64,000 bases of DNA from an uncultured Cellulophaga sp. (GCA_947491225.1 CANLIE010000010.1:1-64000), one strand, 5' to 3'. Counted from the first letter of the stretch, positions 45,404 through 54,883 are shown. Numbers and translations are program-made. Notes: generated by a model not told the origin, from the letters alone.

Positions 45404-47770
45404 CTAATTATTTTTACTTTTAACATCAATTCTAATCTCTTCTCTTAATTTGATGTTAGAGTGTAAAAAGTTTCTATCTGCCAACAATCTAGATACTTCA
45501 TTGTAAACTTGATGTTGCCCTTTGGTATCTCTAATCGTAACGACTAAAGTAAAATCTTGATTTAAAACCTCTCCATCTTCTTTTGATCTAGTTTCTGCAA
45601 AATCACGATATGTTCCTTTTATTTTAGCATACCACTTTCTATTACTTGCTAAACTATCTCTTTGTCTTGCATCTTTCATTTCACTTAAATTAACCGAATA
45701 TTTTTTTACTGGTTGATACTTTTTTCCATAATTAAGTAATACTCTTTCTCTTGCGTAATCACTTTCTGTGTCTTTTATATAGGCACTTTTGTAATTAGAA
45801 TCCAAAAGTACATTTTGGGTGTCATCTGGCCCAAAAGGATTTAGAATATTAGATTTAGTAGTATCTCTATCTTTTATGTTTTCATATGTACCAAACATTA
45901 AGTCTAAATTAGATTGACAATACTCTGCTCCTTGTTTTTCTCTTAATACTGGTTGAGCAACTAGAGTAACTTTTACTTCTCCATAAAAGTGTCCTTCATC
46001 ATCAATTAAACTTTCAGGAAATGGAAAGTCAAGAATCTCGATAAATTCACCTTTATTTATGTTTTCTTGAAGAATTAAGGTAATTTCATAAGGATCGTTA
46101 TAAATAATCTCATCGGCTGATGATGCTATTCCAAAACCCATTTGATTGACTTTTTCATTAATAGGAAAATTTACACCTAATGGATATTTCGCTGAATGTA
46201 TTGCTAAAGCCTTAAGTAATGTAGGATTAAATTTTTCTCTTACTTTAAAATTTAGTTCAGATAACAACGATGTAACTCTAGGTGTTGAAAAACTTGTACC
46301 TATTATTTTTACTGGAGATCCATCTGGAGTAATTGCTTTTACTCCATTTTCAACTCTTCTACCTCCATTCATACCAGCGTTACCTCCATAAGAAACTAAA
46401 TCTGGCTTTATACTGTTTGCTGGTCCAGGACCAATACGAGTAAAAGGAGATGGATGATTTACATCAGCTATATCATTTCCATTTTTAGAATGTGCAATTG
46501 AACCAACCACTAAAGAACGAATTGAATCACCAGATCTTGCTATTCTGCTTTTAGGAAAACCTCTTTCGAAATTTCTACAGTTCCCTGTGGACTTGCAAAT
46601 AATTACCTCATTAGATATTTGAATATCGTCAAGTGCTTTACCGAAATCAGAAAAGTCATTTAAATCTGCTTCAGATTTAGTTCCTAAGGATAGGTTCCAG
46701 ATTTTAATATCAGAATTCTTTTTTATTGCTTCTCTAATATTTGCAATTAACTCATCTTCATCTATACTTTCTTTAGTTTCATCTGGAAAAACAGTTGCAT
46801 CAAAAAGTTTACAACCTGAATTTCCAGTCCAATTTTCTCCTTCTAAATCATCACCATAAATAATAATACTTGAAACACAAGAACCATGTGTTGGATTGAC
46901 TAAATCTTCAGGATAAGACGAGAAATTTCTGTCAAGAAGCCAAGGACTTAAGTACTGATTCTTTGCTATACCTGAATCAAGAACTCCAATTATTGGGTAT
47001 TCTTCATCTTTGATAGGTTCTTTTACTTCAATGTCCTGTCCAGAATTTAGCAAGTCCATACCAACACTATATTTTGGCATAAATGTTATTGATTCTAAAG
47101 CTTCAAAATCACTAATGCTATCTAATTGGGCTTTGGTAGCGTTTTTAATTTTATAAATTATTAAGCCAGAAGAATAATTTGCTTCTACCACATCTATACT
47201 CTTTTGCTTACAGTACTTTTCAAATGATATTTTGACTGCATTATTTATTTCATAATTCAAAAAATTTATGAGAGAAATTTTTACTGTCTCATTTTTTTTA
47301 TTTTCTTCAATATCAGCAATAAAAGGTTCGAATATTTCTATTGTTTCGACAGCAGAAATGGCTTTAGGGTTTCTATGATAATTATTAATGTTTTTCTTAA
47401 TGACTTTGCTATCTTCAATACTGTCAACTTTTACTATAGCACTATTTGAATCAATAAAACCAATTATATTATTTTTTGAAAATTGTCCATTAAATAGCTT
47501 TTGAATATCTTGTCTGTGTGATTTTGCAATGGCATTATCATCAATATCAACACGCAAGGTAGCAGGAATAAAACTCCTTGTCTTATCTCGGTTTTCAAAA
47601 AAAGTATCTAATTCACTTAAAGGCTCTAAAAGACTATTTGCTCTTTCTTGAAGTTCTTCTCCATCAAGTTGCCATTTAGGAATTGTTTTACTGCCTCCAC
47701 CTTCGACTCTTCTGTCGTCTACTTTCTGTCTTTTCTGAAATAATTTTACAGGTAAATTCTTTTTAGCCAT
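45404..47770 (-). CDS. S8 (subtilisin-like) serine peptidase paired with an AAA ATPase
   Basis: A 788-aa intracellular subtilase with no signal peptide. The catalytic triad is D265 (GVLDSG), H295 (PTHGSC) and S495 (GTSFSTP). The first 230 residues form an N-terminal domain and the last 200 a C-terminal beta-rich domain. It starts 1 base after the AAA gene stop. Subtilase-AAA pairs recur on accessory DNA and are suspected defence modules in which the ATPase gates the protease. That role is an inference from pairing and location. Confidence 0.87.
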   Translation of the reverse strand: MAKKNLPVKLFQKRQKVDDRRVEGGGSKTIPKWQLDGEELQERANSLLEPLSELDTFFENRDKTRSFIPATLRVDIDDNAIAKSHRQDIQKLFNGQFSKNNIIGFIDSNSAIVKVDSIEDSKVIKKNINNYHRNPKAISAVETIEIFEPFIADIEENKKNETVKISLINFLNYEINNAVKISFEKYCKQKSIDVVEANYSSGLIIYKIKNATKAQLDSISDFEALESITFMPKYSVGMDLLNSGQDIEVKEPIKDEEYPIIGVLDSGIAKNQYLSPWLLDRNFSSYPEDLVNPTHGSCVSSIIIYGDDLEGENWTGNSGCKLFDATVFPDETKESIDEDELIANIREAIKKNSDIKIWNLSLGTKSEADLNDFSDFGKALDDIQISNEVIICKSTGNCRNFERGFPKSRIARSGDSIRSLVVGSIAHSKNGNDIADVNHPSPFTRIGPGPANSIKPDLVSYGGNAGMNGGRRVENGVKAITPDGSPVKIIGTSFSTPRVTSLLSELNFKVREKFNPTLLKALAIHSAKYPLGVNFPINEKVNQMGFGIASSADEIIYNDPYEITLILQENINKGEFIEILDFPFPESLIDDEGHFYGEVKVTLVAQPVLREKQGAEYCQSNLDLMFGTYENIKDRDTTKSNILNPFGPDDTQNVLLDSNYKSAYIKDTESDYARERVLLNYGKKYQPVKKYSVNLSEMKDARQRDSLASNRKWYAKIKGTYRDFAETRSKEDGEVLNQDFTLVVTIRDTKGQHQVYNEVSRLLADRNFLHSNIKLREEIRIDVKSKNN

Positions 47771-47771
47771 C

Positions 47772-48860
47772 TTATTCTACATTTAATGCGTTTCTAACTT
47801 GTCTTATTGAAATATCTAGGTAATTAGCTATTTGTTTTTGAGGTATATGGCTCTCATTTAAAAAGCGTATCATTTCTTCTGGTGTAAACCTGTTATTGTT
47901 CTTATACTTGAAGTATTCAGAAAAAATTTCATCGTATTCGAATTCTTTATTTTTAATAATTGAATTATAAAATGCACTATTTATTATCTTAATAATTTCA
48001 GAATGTGAAAAATCGTTTAAGTAAGAAGAAAGTGTATCAAATTTCTTATCTTCTATATCTAATTTAGAATCTACCTTGTCAAAATAACTTCCAATTAGAT
48101 TTTTAATTTCTTCAGAACTTGGCTTGTTTACATTTATTACTTTTTCAAACCTTCTCCAGATAGCACTATCTAATAATTGCTCATGGTTTGTTGCTGCTAT
48201 TAATATACCTGTCTCTAGAAAATCGTCAATATTTTGCAATAAGCTATTTATTACTCTTTTTAATTCACCAGTTTCATGATTATCGTCTCTTGCTTTTGCA
48301 ATTGCATCAAATTCATCTAGAAATAAAATACAAGGTTTACTCTTTGCATAATCAAATAATTTTCTAATATTTTTTGCCGTATTTCCTAGAAGTGACGATA
48401 TTAAAGAATCAAACCTAGCAACTACAATAGGTATATCAAGCTCTTTAGCTATATGTTTAGCTAATGTTGTTTTACCACAACCAGGTGGTCCATAAAGCAA
48501 CAATGATAAATTCATTTGTAAACCTTTGCTTTTTATTTCATTTTTAGAATTAACTAAAGAGATGAAATTGTTTACTGGGTTTTGGATACTTTCAGAAATT
48601 GAAATATCTAATTTTATATCTTGAGGAAGAATTATATCTGCAATATTTAACCTTGTATCATTATCTACAGGTGCATCAAATAATTGGTCTTTGAAAACAG
48701 GAATTGCTGTTGAGCCTTCAATAGTCTTTATTATTTTATCAGCAAGTTTATCTGCTCCATCCTCTCTTAACTTTTTAGCCAAGTGTTTAGAATAACTAAT
48801 AACCTTTTTTGGGTCTTGATTAAGACCACCTTCAATTATTTTAATGAGCTCTGTATACAT
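47772..48860 (-). CDS. AAA+ ATPase with C-terminal HTH, partner of the S8 protease
   Basis: A 362-aa classic AAA protein: Walker A GPPGCGKT at 124-131, Walker B ILFLDEFDAIA near 178, sensor AATNHEQL, and arginine finger RRFEKVI. The final 30 residues (FLNESHIPQKQIANYLDISIRQVRNALN) form a clear helix-turn-helix, unusual on such an ATPase. Six phased repeats precede the gene, so it may bind its own promoter. The first 100 residues are a helical N-domain that would choose the substrate. Confidence 0.87.
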   Translation of the reverse strand: MYTELIKIIEGGLNQDPKKVISYSKHLAKKLREDGADKLADKIIKTIEGSTAIPVFKDQLFDAPVDNDTRLNIADIILPQDIKLDISISESIQNPVNNFISLVNSKNEIKSKGLQMNLSLLLYGPPGCGKTTLAKHIAKELDIPIVVARFDSLISSLLGNTAKNIRKLFDYAKSKPCILFLDEFDAIAKARDDNHETGELKRVINSLLQNIDDFLETGILIAATNHEQLLDSAIWRRFEKVINVNKPSSEEIKNLIGSYFDKVDSKLDIEDKKFDTLSSYLNDFSHSEIIKIINSAFYNSIIKNKEFEYDEIFSEYFKYKNNNRFTPEEMIRFLNESHIPQKQIANYLDISIRQVRNALNVE

Positions 48861-48865
48861 ATATC

Positions 48866-48976
48866 TGTAATATTATTTTTAATTTACGTTACAAATATAT
48901 GTAATAATGTAATAAAAATATAATAAATCGTAATATTTTTATACATAATCGTAATAATTATTCTCAATAGCGTAAT
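48866..48976. promoter_or_regulatory. Six iterons at exact 21-bp spacing before the AAA/S8 operon
   Basis: The hexamer [CT]GTAAT starts at 48866, 48908, 48929, 48950 and 48971, with a degenerate CGTTAC at 48887, giving six boxes every 21 bp. On the gene's strand the box reads ATTACG/ATTACA. The first box is 6 bases from the AAA start codon, so the array covers the promoter and leader. Two-turn phasing implies cooperative binding on one DNA face, plausibly by the HTH of the AAA protein. Confidence 0.7.
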
Positions 48977-49014
48977 GATTATTAGTTATTATATTGACAA
49001 ATAGAGCTTTATAA

Positions 49015-49616
49015 TCCATTCCATACACATTACTACTTCACTCCTATAGTCGTCGCATAAAAAGTGTTCCATTAACATTGCAGAAGAACCTTTTGAGATA
49101 AATTTTTTAAAGAAAATGTAGAAATATAAAACTTTGTTTTTCCCAAAGCAAAGTAACATAGTGCAAGTACATTATAGTACAAATATAATATATGAGTAAA
49201 ACGGCGAATAGAACTTTTTCTGTTCTATTTTACATAGATGCAGATATAGTGCCTTTAGGTCTATATCGTCAGCATTTATGTAAAAGCCGTTTTACGACCT
49301 AGGTTTCATTAATAATATTAATCTTAGCTACTGGGGTCATCATAATTCCAAAAAGCTATCACTTAAACATTCTGCTGTTTGTAGCTATAATTAGCCGTTA
49401 TGTAAAATTGCCGCTCACAAATGCGCTCGATTGCTTTTTAAAAATAATTATGCTACCGCATTAATTTTTTAAAACACAATTTCCAACCGCATTGCCACCG
49501 CCAAAAAAAAGCTAACTTTTAAATAAGCTTCATAATTCTCGTATTAATAATAATCCTGCAATATTTTTTTCTACGACATTCTCGTAAACTTGTCACAAGA
49601 GTATAAAATTTCCCCG
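49015..49616 (+). repeat. Dispersed hairpin repeat, copy D
   Basis: Leader block at 49015-49150, then left arm ACATAGTGCAAGTACATTAT at 49156 and right arm GCTATAATTAGCCGTTATGT ending 49403. Inside are three nested stems: GTAAAACGGC (49196-49205) with GCCGTTTTAC (49286-49295), and within that AATAGAAC/GTTCTATT (49207-49229) and GATATAG/CTATATC (49243-49267), giving a branched, cloverleaf-like fold. The tail stops at about 49616, much earlier than in copies B and C, against the remains of a hydrolase gene. Confidence 0.86.
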
Positions 49617-49850
49617 CATTATTAAAAGGAATTTTAGTAAGTTTATTTGGAGTTAATAATTCTCTTTTTTCTCGATTTCTAGCAAGACTTGAACGACCAA
49701 TGTATTGAAGTGTTAGTTTAAAATATTTTTCTTATGGAGTTTCTTCATATAGTACAATGGAACAATCCATATCTTTTTTATTAATTGAAACGCTTAATTC
49801 TCCAAGAGATGAACCGTTTAACTCAAATTTTTTGTAAAAACATCAGTTAC
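49617..49850 (-). pseudogene. CocE/NonD-type hydrolase, C-terminal remnant
   Basis: On the minus strand one frame reads FELNGSSLGELSVSINKKDM, then DCSIVLYEETP, stop, EKYFKLTLQYIGRSSLARNR and EKRELLTPNKLTKIPFNN. This is the X-Pro dipeptidyl-peptidase C-terminal jelly roll of CocE/NonD acyl hydrolases. A TAA interrupts it where relatives have DGKYF, and more stops lie upstream. The 3' end is cut by repeat copy D and the catalytic domain is missing, so it is dead. Confidence 0.75.
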
Positions 49851-50001
49851 AAATCATAGAATAGCTAATTTCAAAAAACCTAAACATATACTATCCAAAT
49901 AATTTATGATCCTGTAATGTTTTTTAATGCTAAATTTTAAACTTTTTTTCTGATGATTTGTTGAATTTTGTTAATTTTTGGTACTTGCTATCAAATAGAT
50001 A

Positions 50002-50658
50002 TTAATCCAACTTAACAAGTTGTCCTAATGATGATAATTCAACATCTATTTTTGGATTCCCTTTATACATTAATTCTGATGATCCCGATACAGTTCCTGA
50101 TAAATTTGTAGAACAACTTATTGACATTTTGCTTATTGATGATAACTTAGCATTGCAGGTCGAAGTTGTGAAATCTAGCCCCTTTAGAGTAGCTGCCCCT
50201 GAAAGCACTGCTTGCAAACTGTTAGATGAACCAGAAATAGCTAAATCAGAACCATCAGAAACAGCAACTTTTAAATTAGGTATATCCTGAAATCCTGATA
50301 AAACTCCATCACTGGAAGAATTTAATTTAATCTCGGATATTTTGGGAAGACCAATTTCTATTCTTAACGTTTTGGCACTTATTGAACCTTGAATTTCTGC
50401 AACTAATCTTCCGTTTGAGACTTTGGTCAATACTTTTGGTAATATATTAGCACTAGTAATTACCTGTACCGACTGTACACTATTTTCTATAATGACAACT
50501 TTTATCCCCTGAGAAACTTCAATTTTATCAAAAACATCTAAAGTTCTTGTTTCAGAAATAATATCCCCTGATTCTTCTAATATACTACTATCACTTTCGC
50601 AAGATAGAAGCAAAAATATAGACAGTACGAATATGATTTGTAATTTGGTGTTTTTCAT
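50002..50658 (-). CDS. DUF2807 (GIN domain) lipoprotein
   Basis: A 218-aa exported protein. The signal peptide ends in a lipobox (FLLLSC, Cys near residue 19). The rest is a head-GIN/DUF2807 beta-helix: FDKIEVSQGIKVVIIENSVQSVQVITSANILPKVL, then short repeated strands with alternating Ser/Gly (SDGVLSGF, SDGSDLAISGSS, SGAATLKGL). Such proteins are common on Bacteroidota surfaces; function is unknown. It stands alone between the dead hydrolase and repeat copy E. Confidence 0.85.
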   Translation of the reverse strand: MKNTKLQIIFVLSIFLLLSCESDSSILEESGDIISETRTLDVFDKIEVSQGIKVVIIENSVQSVQVITSANILPKVLTKVSNGRLVAEIQGSISAKTLRIEIGLPKISEIKLNSSSDGVLSGFQDIPNLKVAVSDGSDLAISGSSNSLQAVLSGAATLKGLDFTTSTCNAKLSSISKMSISCSTNLSGTVSGSSELMYKGNPKIDVELSSLGQLVKLD

Positions 50659-51047
50659 TATTTTTTGATTTAAATATTGGTAATTCTTTTTTATTTTACC
50701 TTTTTGGACACTACTGTATTTATTAAAATTCTTCGTTTTGTATTGACATTTTTCTCATAATTCTACTGTTATTTCATATTAAAATTACCTAATTAATTTT
50801 CTTTACATATTTTTAAATTATTATAAACTCATTTAAACTTTTTGCTGATTCTTGTCAGAACAACTAAAAAACATAAAACAAGCTAATAGGATACTATATA
50901 TTAACTTTTTAATTTTTTGCTTTTTGATTATTTTTCGAAAGTATATTTATAATCAAATCTTTAAAAGCAGAAAAAGTTGAAATGGTATTATAAAGGGTTG
51001 AGATAGGATAAAATGAAGATTTATAATTTTGAATGCGTAATATATTA
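50659..51047. other. Gap without a gene
   Basis: About 390 AT-rich bases upstream of the DUF2807 gene. I see no ORF with plausible composition, no strong hairpin and no exact TAnnTTTG element on the minus strand. It ends where the leader of repeat copy E begins. Confidence 0.5.
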
Positions 51048-51237
51048 ATCCCATTCCACACACATTCCCCTACTCTCCTATCGTCGTTTCGTAAAAAGAG
51101 TATTCCATTACATTTTTAAAAGAAAATTTTGAGAAGAAAAAAATCTAAAAACAATTAGTTAAAACTTTGATTTTGACCAAAGCAAAGTAACATAACGCAG
51201 AACATTATAGTAGACTATTAATATTATGTAAAATAGA
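51048..51237 (+). repeat. Dispersed hairpin repeat, copy E (short)
   Basis: The leader block CCATTCCACACACATT..TCGTCGTTTCGTAAAAAG is followed by ACATAACGCAGAACATTATA at 51190 and a short right arm ending TATTATGT at 51229. The whole outer tail is missing. It lies between the DUF2807 module and the LytTR module, whose response-regulator stop is at 51283. Confidence 0.8.
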
Positions 51238-51282
51238 AATTAAAATTTACCAAACATACTTACTCAATTCAGAAAAAAATGT

Positions 51283-51996
51283 TTATCTTTTCTTAATTGT
51301 ATTTAAAAAAGTAATTACATTCTCTCTATAACTTACTCCCACAGGAATTTCTACTGAATTTACTTCAATGTCATTAAGTGTAAAAGCTGAAATTTTACTT
51401 GTATTTATAATATATGAGCGGTGAATTCGTAAGAATTTTTTATTAGCTAATTCATTTTCTATTTTTCCAATTTTATATTTAGAAACAATTTGTTTATCAT
51501 CAACTGTATGAATTTTAATATAATCTTTCAGACTTTCAATAAATATAATTTCATTAATCTTTATTTTATGATGTTTGATTCCAGATTTTACAAGTATAAA
51601 TTCACCCTGAATGACTTCTTTTTCAGAAAGAGTTGTCTTGTTCCTTTCTCTTAAAAATCGATCTATTGATTTTAAAAACCGTTCGAACGTAATAGGTTTT
51701 AATAAATAATCAACTACTTCTAGATCATAACTCTCAATAGCATAATCTCTATATGCAGTTGTGAAAATTGTTTTAGGCGGATTCTTTATTGTTTTTAAAA
51801 AGTCAATTCCAGTTATATTAGGCATTTTAATATCTAAAAATAGCAAATCAATTTCTTGAGTATTTAATACTTCGTAGGCTTTTAAAGCATTATTACAGGT
51901 TGCTACAACTTCTAAAGAGTTAATTTTTGAAATATGATTCTCTATCAATTTAATAGCCAAAGGTTCATCATCTACTAATAAACATTTTACTTTCAT
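51283..51996 (-). CDS. LytTR-family response regulator
   Basis: A 237-aa protein. The receiver domain (about 1-120) has D55 as the phospho-acceptor (LDIKMPNITG) and the acidic pair DDEP at the N-terminus. The LytTR DNA-binding domain (about 135-237) contains ILVKSGIKHHKIKINEIIFIESLKDYIKIH and FLRIHRSYIIN. It begins 4 bases after the histidine kinase stop, forming a two-component operon. LytTR proteins bind pairs of short boxes; the inverted repeat at 53153-53244 is a candidate. Confidence 0.93.
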   Translation of the reverse strand: MKVKCLLVDDEPLAIKLIENHISKINSLEVVATCNNALKAYEVLNTQEIDLLFLDIKMPNITGIDFLKTIKNPPKTIFTTAYRDYAIESYDLEVVDYLLKPITFERFLKSIDRFLRERNKTTLSEKEVIQGEFILVKSGIKHHKIKINEIIFIESLKDYIKIHTVDDKQIVSKYKIGKIENELANKKFLRIHRSYIINTSKISAFTLNDIEVNSVEIPVGVSYRENVITFLNTIKKR

Positions 51997-52000
51997 AAAA

Positions 52001-53065
52001 CTACTTTTGATTAATTTCTAACAGTACAACAAAGCTGTTTTCTAAATTTTCTATACTCAGATTATAAGCTTCATTATAAATTAAATCTAATTGCTTTTTA
52101 ATATTTGGAAGCCCTATAGTTCCTTTGTTTTGATGTTCATAATCACTAGATACAGTATTTGATATTCTAAACACAAATAATTCTTTTATGTTAGAGACTT
52201 CTATGTCTATTTTAGGTGAACCACTATCCTCTCCTGCTCCATGTTTAAAAGCATTTTCCACTAAAGACAATAAAATTAATGGTGGAATTTCTAAATCATT
52301 TTCAATCTGATTTAAAAAAGTAACTTCTAACCGATTATCATACCGCAACTTTTCTAACTCGATATAATTTCTCAATAATTTAATTTCATTAGAAAGTAAT
52401 ACAAATTTAGTATTACATCTATATAAAACGTAATCTAAAATTTCTGATAATTTATTGATAGATGCAGATGTTTCTGGAGAATTACAGATTGATAACGAGT
52501 AGATATTATTTAACGTATTAAACAAAAAATGCGGATTTAATTGTGCTTTTAGTGTTTTTAATTCTGATGCTACTCGTTCTTTATCAATTTTTAATTCCTT
52601 GTTTCGCATTTTTTGATATCCAATCACATATTTTATTGATATGAAAATTAACGCAACAAAGAAATTTGATGGAATATAACGCGATATTAAATATTTATAA
52701 TCGATTATTACTTCTAAAAGAGACTCTATTTTATGTAAAGGAATCCCGATTATTAGTTCTCCTAGATGTATCATTAATCTATTACAGACACTAAAAAAAT
52801 AAGTTCCTATGATAAATAGTCCAATCGCAAGTAGGTATTTCTTTTTTAAAAAAAACTTTGGGATGATAAAATACCCTAAATAATATGAAAATAATATTTG
52901 AGGAATTAAAGCTGAAAAATTAAAAAGCAATGCTTTTTTTATCTCGTTATCGGTTACTATTAAATATTGAAAAACATCCAAAAGATAAAAAATAGACCAA
53001 AATATAAAATGAGATAAAATTCTATTTTTATTAAAGTAATCAGAAAATTGTTTTATTAAATTCAT
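52001..53065 (-). CDS. LytS/YehU-type sensor histidine kinase
   Basis: A 354-aa membrane kinase. Four to five hydrophobic helices occupy residues about 15-165 with no large periplasmic domain. The cytoplasmic His_kinase domain has H179 (LNPHFLFNTLNN), and the ATP-binding domain reads LILLSLVENAFKHGAG and GTIGLPNIKKQL. Together with the LytTR regulator it should sense a membrane or diffusible signal. The beta-lactamase-like lipoprotein gene is divergent from it. Confidence 0.92.
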   Translation of the reverse strand: MNLIKQFSDYFNKNRILSHFIFWSIFYLLDVFQYLIVTDNEIKKALLFNFSALIPQILFSYYLGYFIIPKFFLKKKYLLAIGLFIIGTYFFSVCNRLMIHLGELIIGIPLHKIESLLEVIIDYKYLISRYIPSNFFVALIFISIKYVIGYQKMRNKELKIDKERVASELKTLKAQLNPHFLFNTLNNIYSLSICNSPETSASINKLSEILDYVLYRCNTKFVLLSNEIKLLRNYIELEKLRYDNRLEVTFLNQIENDLEIPPLILLSLVENAFKHGAGEDSGSPKIDIEVSNIKELFVFRISNTVSSDYEHQNKGTIGLPNIKKQLDLIYNEAYNLSIENLENSFVVLLEINQK

Positions 53066-53152
53066 TCAAACGTAAAGATACAGAATTACAGCTTTTACAG
53101 ATTAAAATAGATAGATTTGAGTTATTTGAACCTAAACACCCTAAAATAAAGT

Positions 53153-53244
53153 ATGAATAGTATTTAACCTCATAGATTATATATTCATCTGTTATTTATA
53201 GGTATTTATCTACTTGTAATTTTATTAGGTTTAATACTATTCAT
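53153..53244. promoter_or_regulatory. 18-bp inverted repeat between the kinase and serine hydrolase genes
   Basis: ATGAATAGTATTTAACCT (53153-53170) and AGGTTTAATACTATTCAT (53227-53244) match with one mismatch across a 56-bp centre. The right arm abuts a CATATTTGC -7-like box. It lies in the 273-bp divergent region and could be a control site for the serine hydrolase gene, possibly for the LytTR regulator. Confidence 0.45.
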
Positions 53245-53338
53245 ATTTGCATCATGAACATCTGTAAAATGAAATATACATTAATTTTTTAGATCCTTAT
53301 TTCATCAAGCATTAATAATAATTTCTATCTAAACTTTT

Positions 53339-54883
53339 ATGAAAAACAATTCATTATTCTCAATTTTAATCACATTAATAGTTGCCTTTTTCTTATTAAA
53401 TTCATGTCAATTTAAACAAATAAAAGGCAAAAAAATTTCGATTAACCAATCAACCAATTCAATTTCTTTATTAAGTAAAAAAATCGATAGTGTTTTATTT
53501 GATAAACTAAAAGCAGAATATGTTCCAGGTATTTCCGTAGTTATTGTGCAAAACGGAAAAACGATTTATAAACAAGGTTATGGTGTTGCTAACACAGAAA
53601 CAAATGAGAAAGTAGATGCAGATTCCACTATTTTTAGAATAGGTTCAATTTCAAAAGCATTGACTTTTCTTACATTAACCAAACTAATAGATAAAGGATT
53701 AGTTGATTATGATGATGCGGTTTCAAAATATATTAATGGAATACAAAATCCCTATAAATTAAAAGATACCGTAAAAATCAAACATCTTTTAAACCACACA
53801 GGCGGTTTTGACCAAATAGGTACTGGACGTCAAATTTATGATTTTGAACTTTCACTTAACGAAAGAAAATCTAAAAGACCTACTATAATCGAATTTTTAC
53901 AAGCAAACAATATGCGAAGAATTAGACCTGCTGGGCAACATCTTACGTACGATACTTATGGTGCTACTATTGCTGGAGCAATTATAGAAAAAGTTACTGG
54001 CTTGTCATATGCTGAAGCAATGCAAAAGTTACTTTTTAAACCACTTGGAATGAACCTATCGAGTATAGAAGTTAAAAATGAAAACTTACATAAATTAGCG
54101 AAAGGACATGGCTATATTGATGGTAAGTATAAAACAATGCCTTATGAAATCTATGTTACTACACCAGCATCTTCTATAGATGCTACATCAGCAGATATGG
54201 GAAAACTTTTAGAAGCACTAACAGGAAATGGAAGCAATGAAAATGGAAAGTTATTTTCACCAGAGACAACGAAAAGAGTTTTAGCTCCAGGGTTTAGACC
54301 ACATTCAGAATTTACTGGTGCATCACATGGTCTTTTTGAAATTAGGAGACAGGGTAAAATTCCTGATGCGTATAACGTTCGAACTATTGGTCATGGAGGC
54401 GATATGTTAGGTATGTCTTGTTCTATGGAAATTATACTAGAATTGAATCTTGGCTTTTTTGTAGTAGCAAATAGAAATCAAGAAGGTGGCGGTGGTCGAG
54501 TATCTTTAGGAGAACCTTTAAAAAATGTAATCCTAAATCATTTTGGAAAAGAGAAAAAAACACCATTGTATCCAATTCCAAGTTCAAATACTTCTATAGA
54601 TTTAAAAGAGTATTCAGGTAAATATGCATTTGGACTTTATTGCCATACGTGTACAGAAGATGATTTTAATAAAGGCGGATGGCCAATAGGAAATCCAATG
54701 TCAATTTTGGAAAAAGAAAGTAAATTAATACTAAACGAAACAAAATACTTACCTCGTGAAAAAGATGTTTTTGTAAGGGAAGATGGTAAGCAAATGATTT
54801 TCTTTGGGCGAAATAAAGATAAAAAAATCTCTTTTTTAGCGTTTTCTGATGGACTTCATTCCTTCGAGCGAATTGATAAATAA
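53339..54883 (+). CDS. Beta-lactamase-family serine hydrolase, lipoprotein
   Basis: A 514-aa exported protein with lipobox FLLNSC near residue 23. The serine hydrolase domain has the S103-I-S-K106 catalytic motif (GSISKALTF), an LLNHTGGFDQ segment, a Y-x-T/N region (YDTYGATIAGAIIEK) and HGGDMLGMSC in place of the KTG strand. The C-terminal 120 residues are a separate beta domain. This class includes D-amino peptidases and esterases as well as beta-lactamases, so resistance should not be assumed. Repeat copy F begins 23 bases past its stop. Confidence 0.88.
   Translation: MKNNSLFSILITLIVAFFLLNSCQFKQIKGKKISINQSTNSISLLSKKIDSVLFDKLKAEYVPGISVVIVQNGKTIYKQGYGVANTETNEKVDADSTIFRIGSISKALTFLTLTKLIDKGLVDYDDAVSKYINGIQNPYKLKDTVKIKHLLNHTGGFDQIGTGRQIYDFELSLNERKSKRPTIIEFLQANNMRRIRPAGQHLTYDTYGATIAGAIIEKVTGLSYAEAMQKLLFKPLGMNLSSIEVKNENLHKLAKGHGYIDGKYKTMPYEIYVTTPASSIDATSADMGKLLEALTGNGSNENGKLFSPETTKRVLAPGFRPHSEFTGASHGLFEIRRQGKIPDAYNVRTIGHGGDMLGMSCSMEIILELNLGFFVVANRNQEGGGGRVSLGEPLKNVILNHFGKEKKTPLYPIPSSNTSIDLKEYSGKYAFGLYCHTCTEDDFNKGGWPIGNPMSILEKESKLILNETKYLPREKDVFVREDGKQMIFFGRNKDKKISFLAFSDGLHSFERIDK

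Noticed and set aside
48866-48976. CRISPR array
   Set aside because: The repeating unit is only six bases with a 21-bp period, there are no conserved 25-40 bp repeats and no cas genes.
53339-54883. Antibiotic-resistance beta-lactamase
   Set aside because: The SxxK motif is shared by many serine hydrolases; the YxN and KTG motifs are not canonical and the protein has an extra C-terminal domain.
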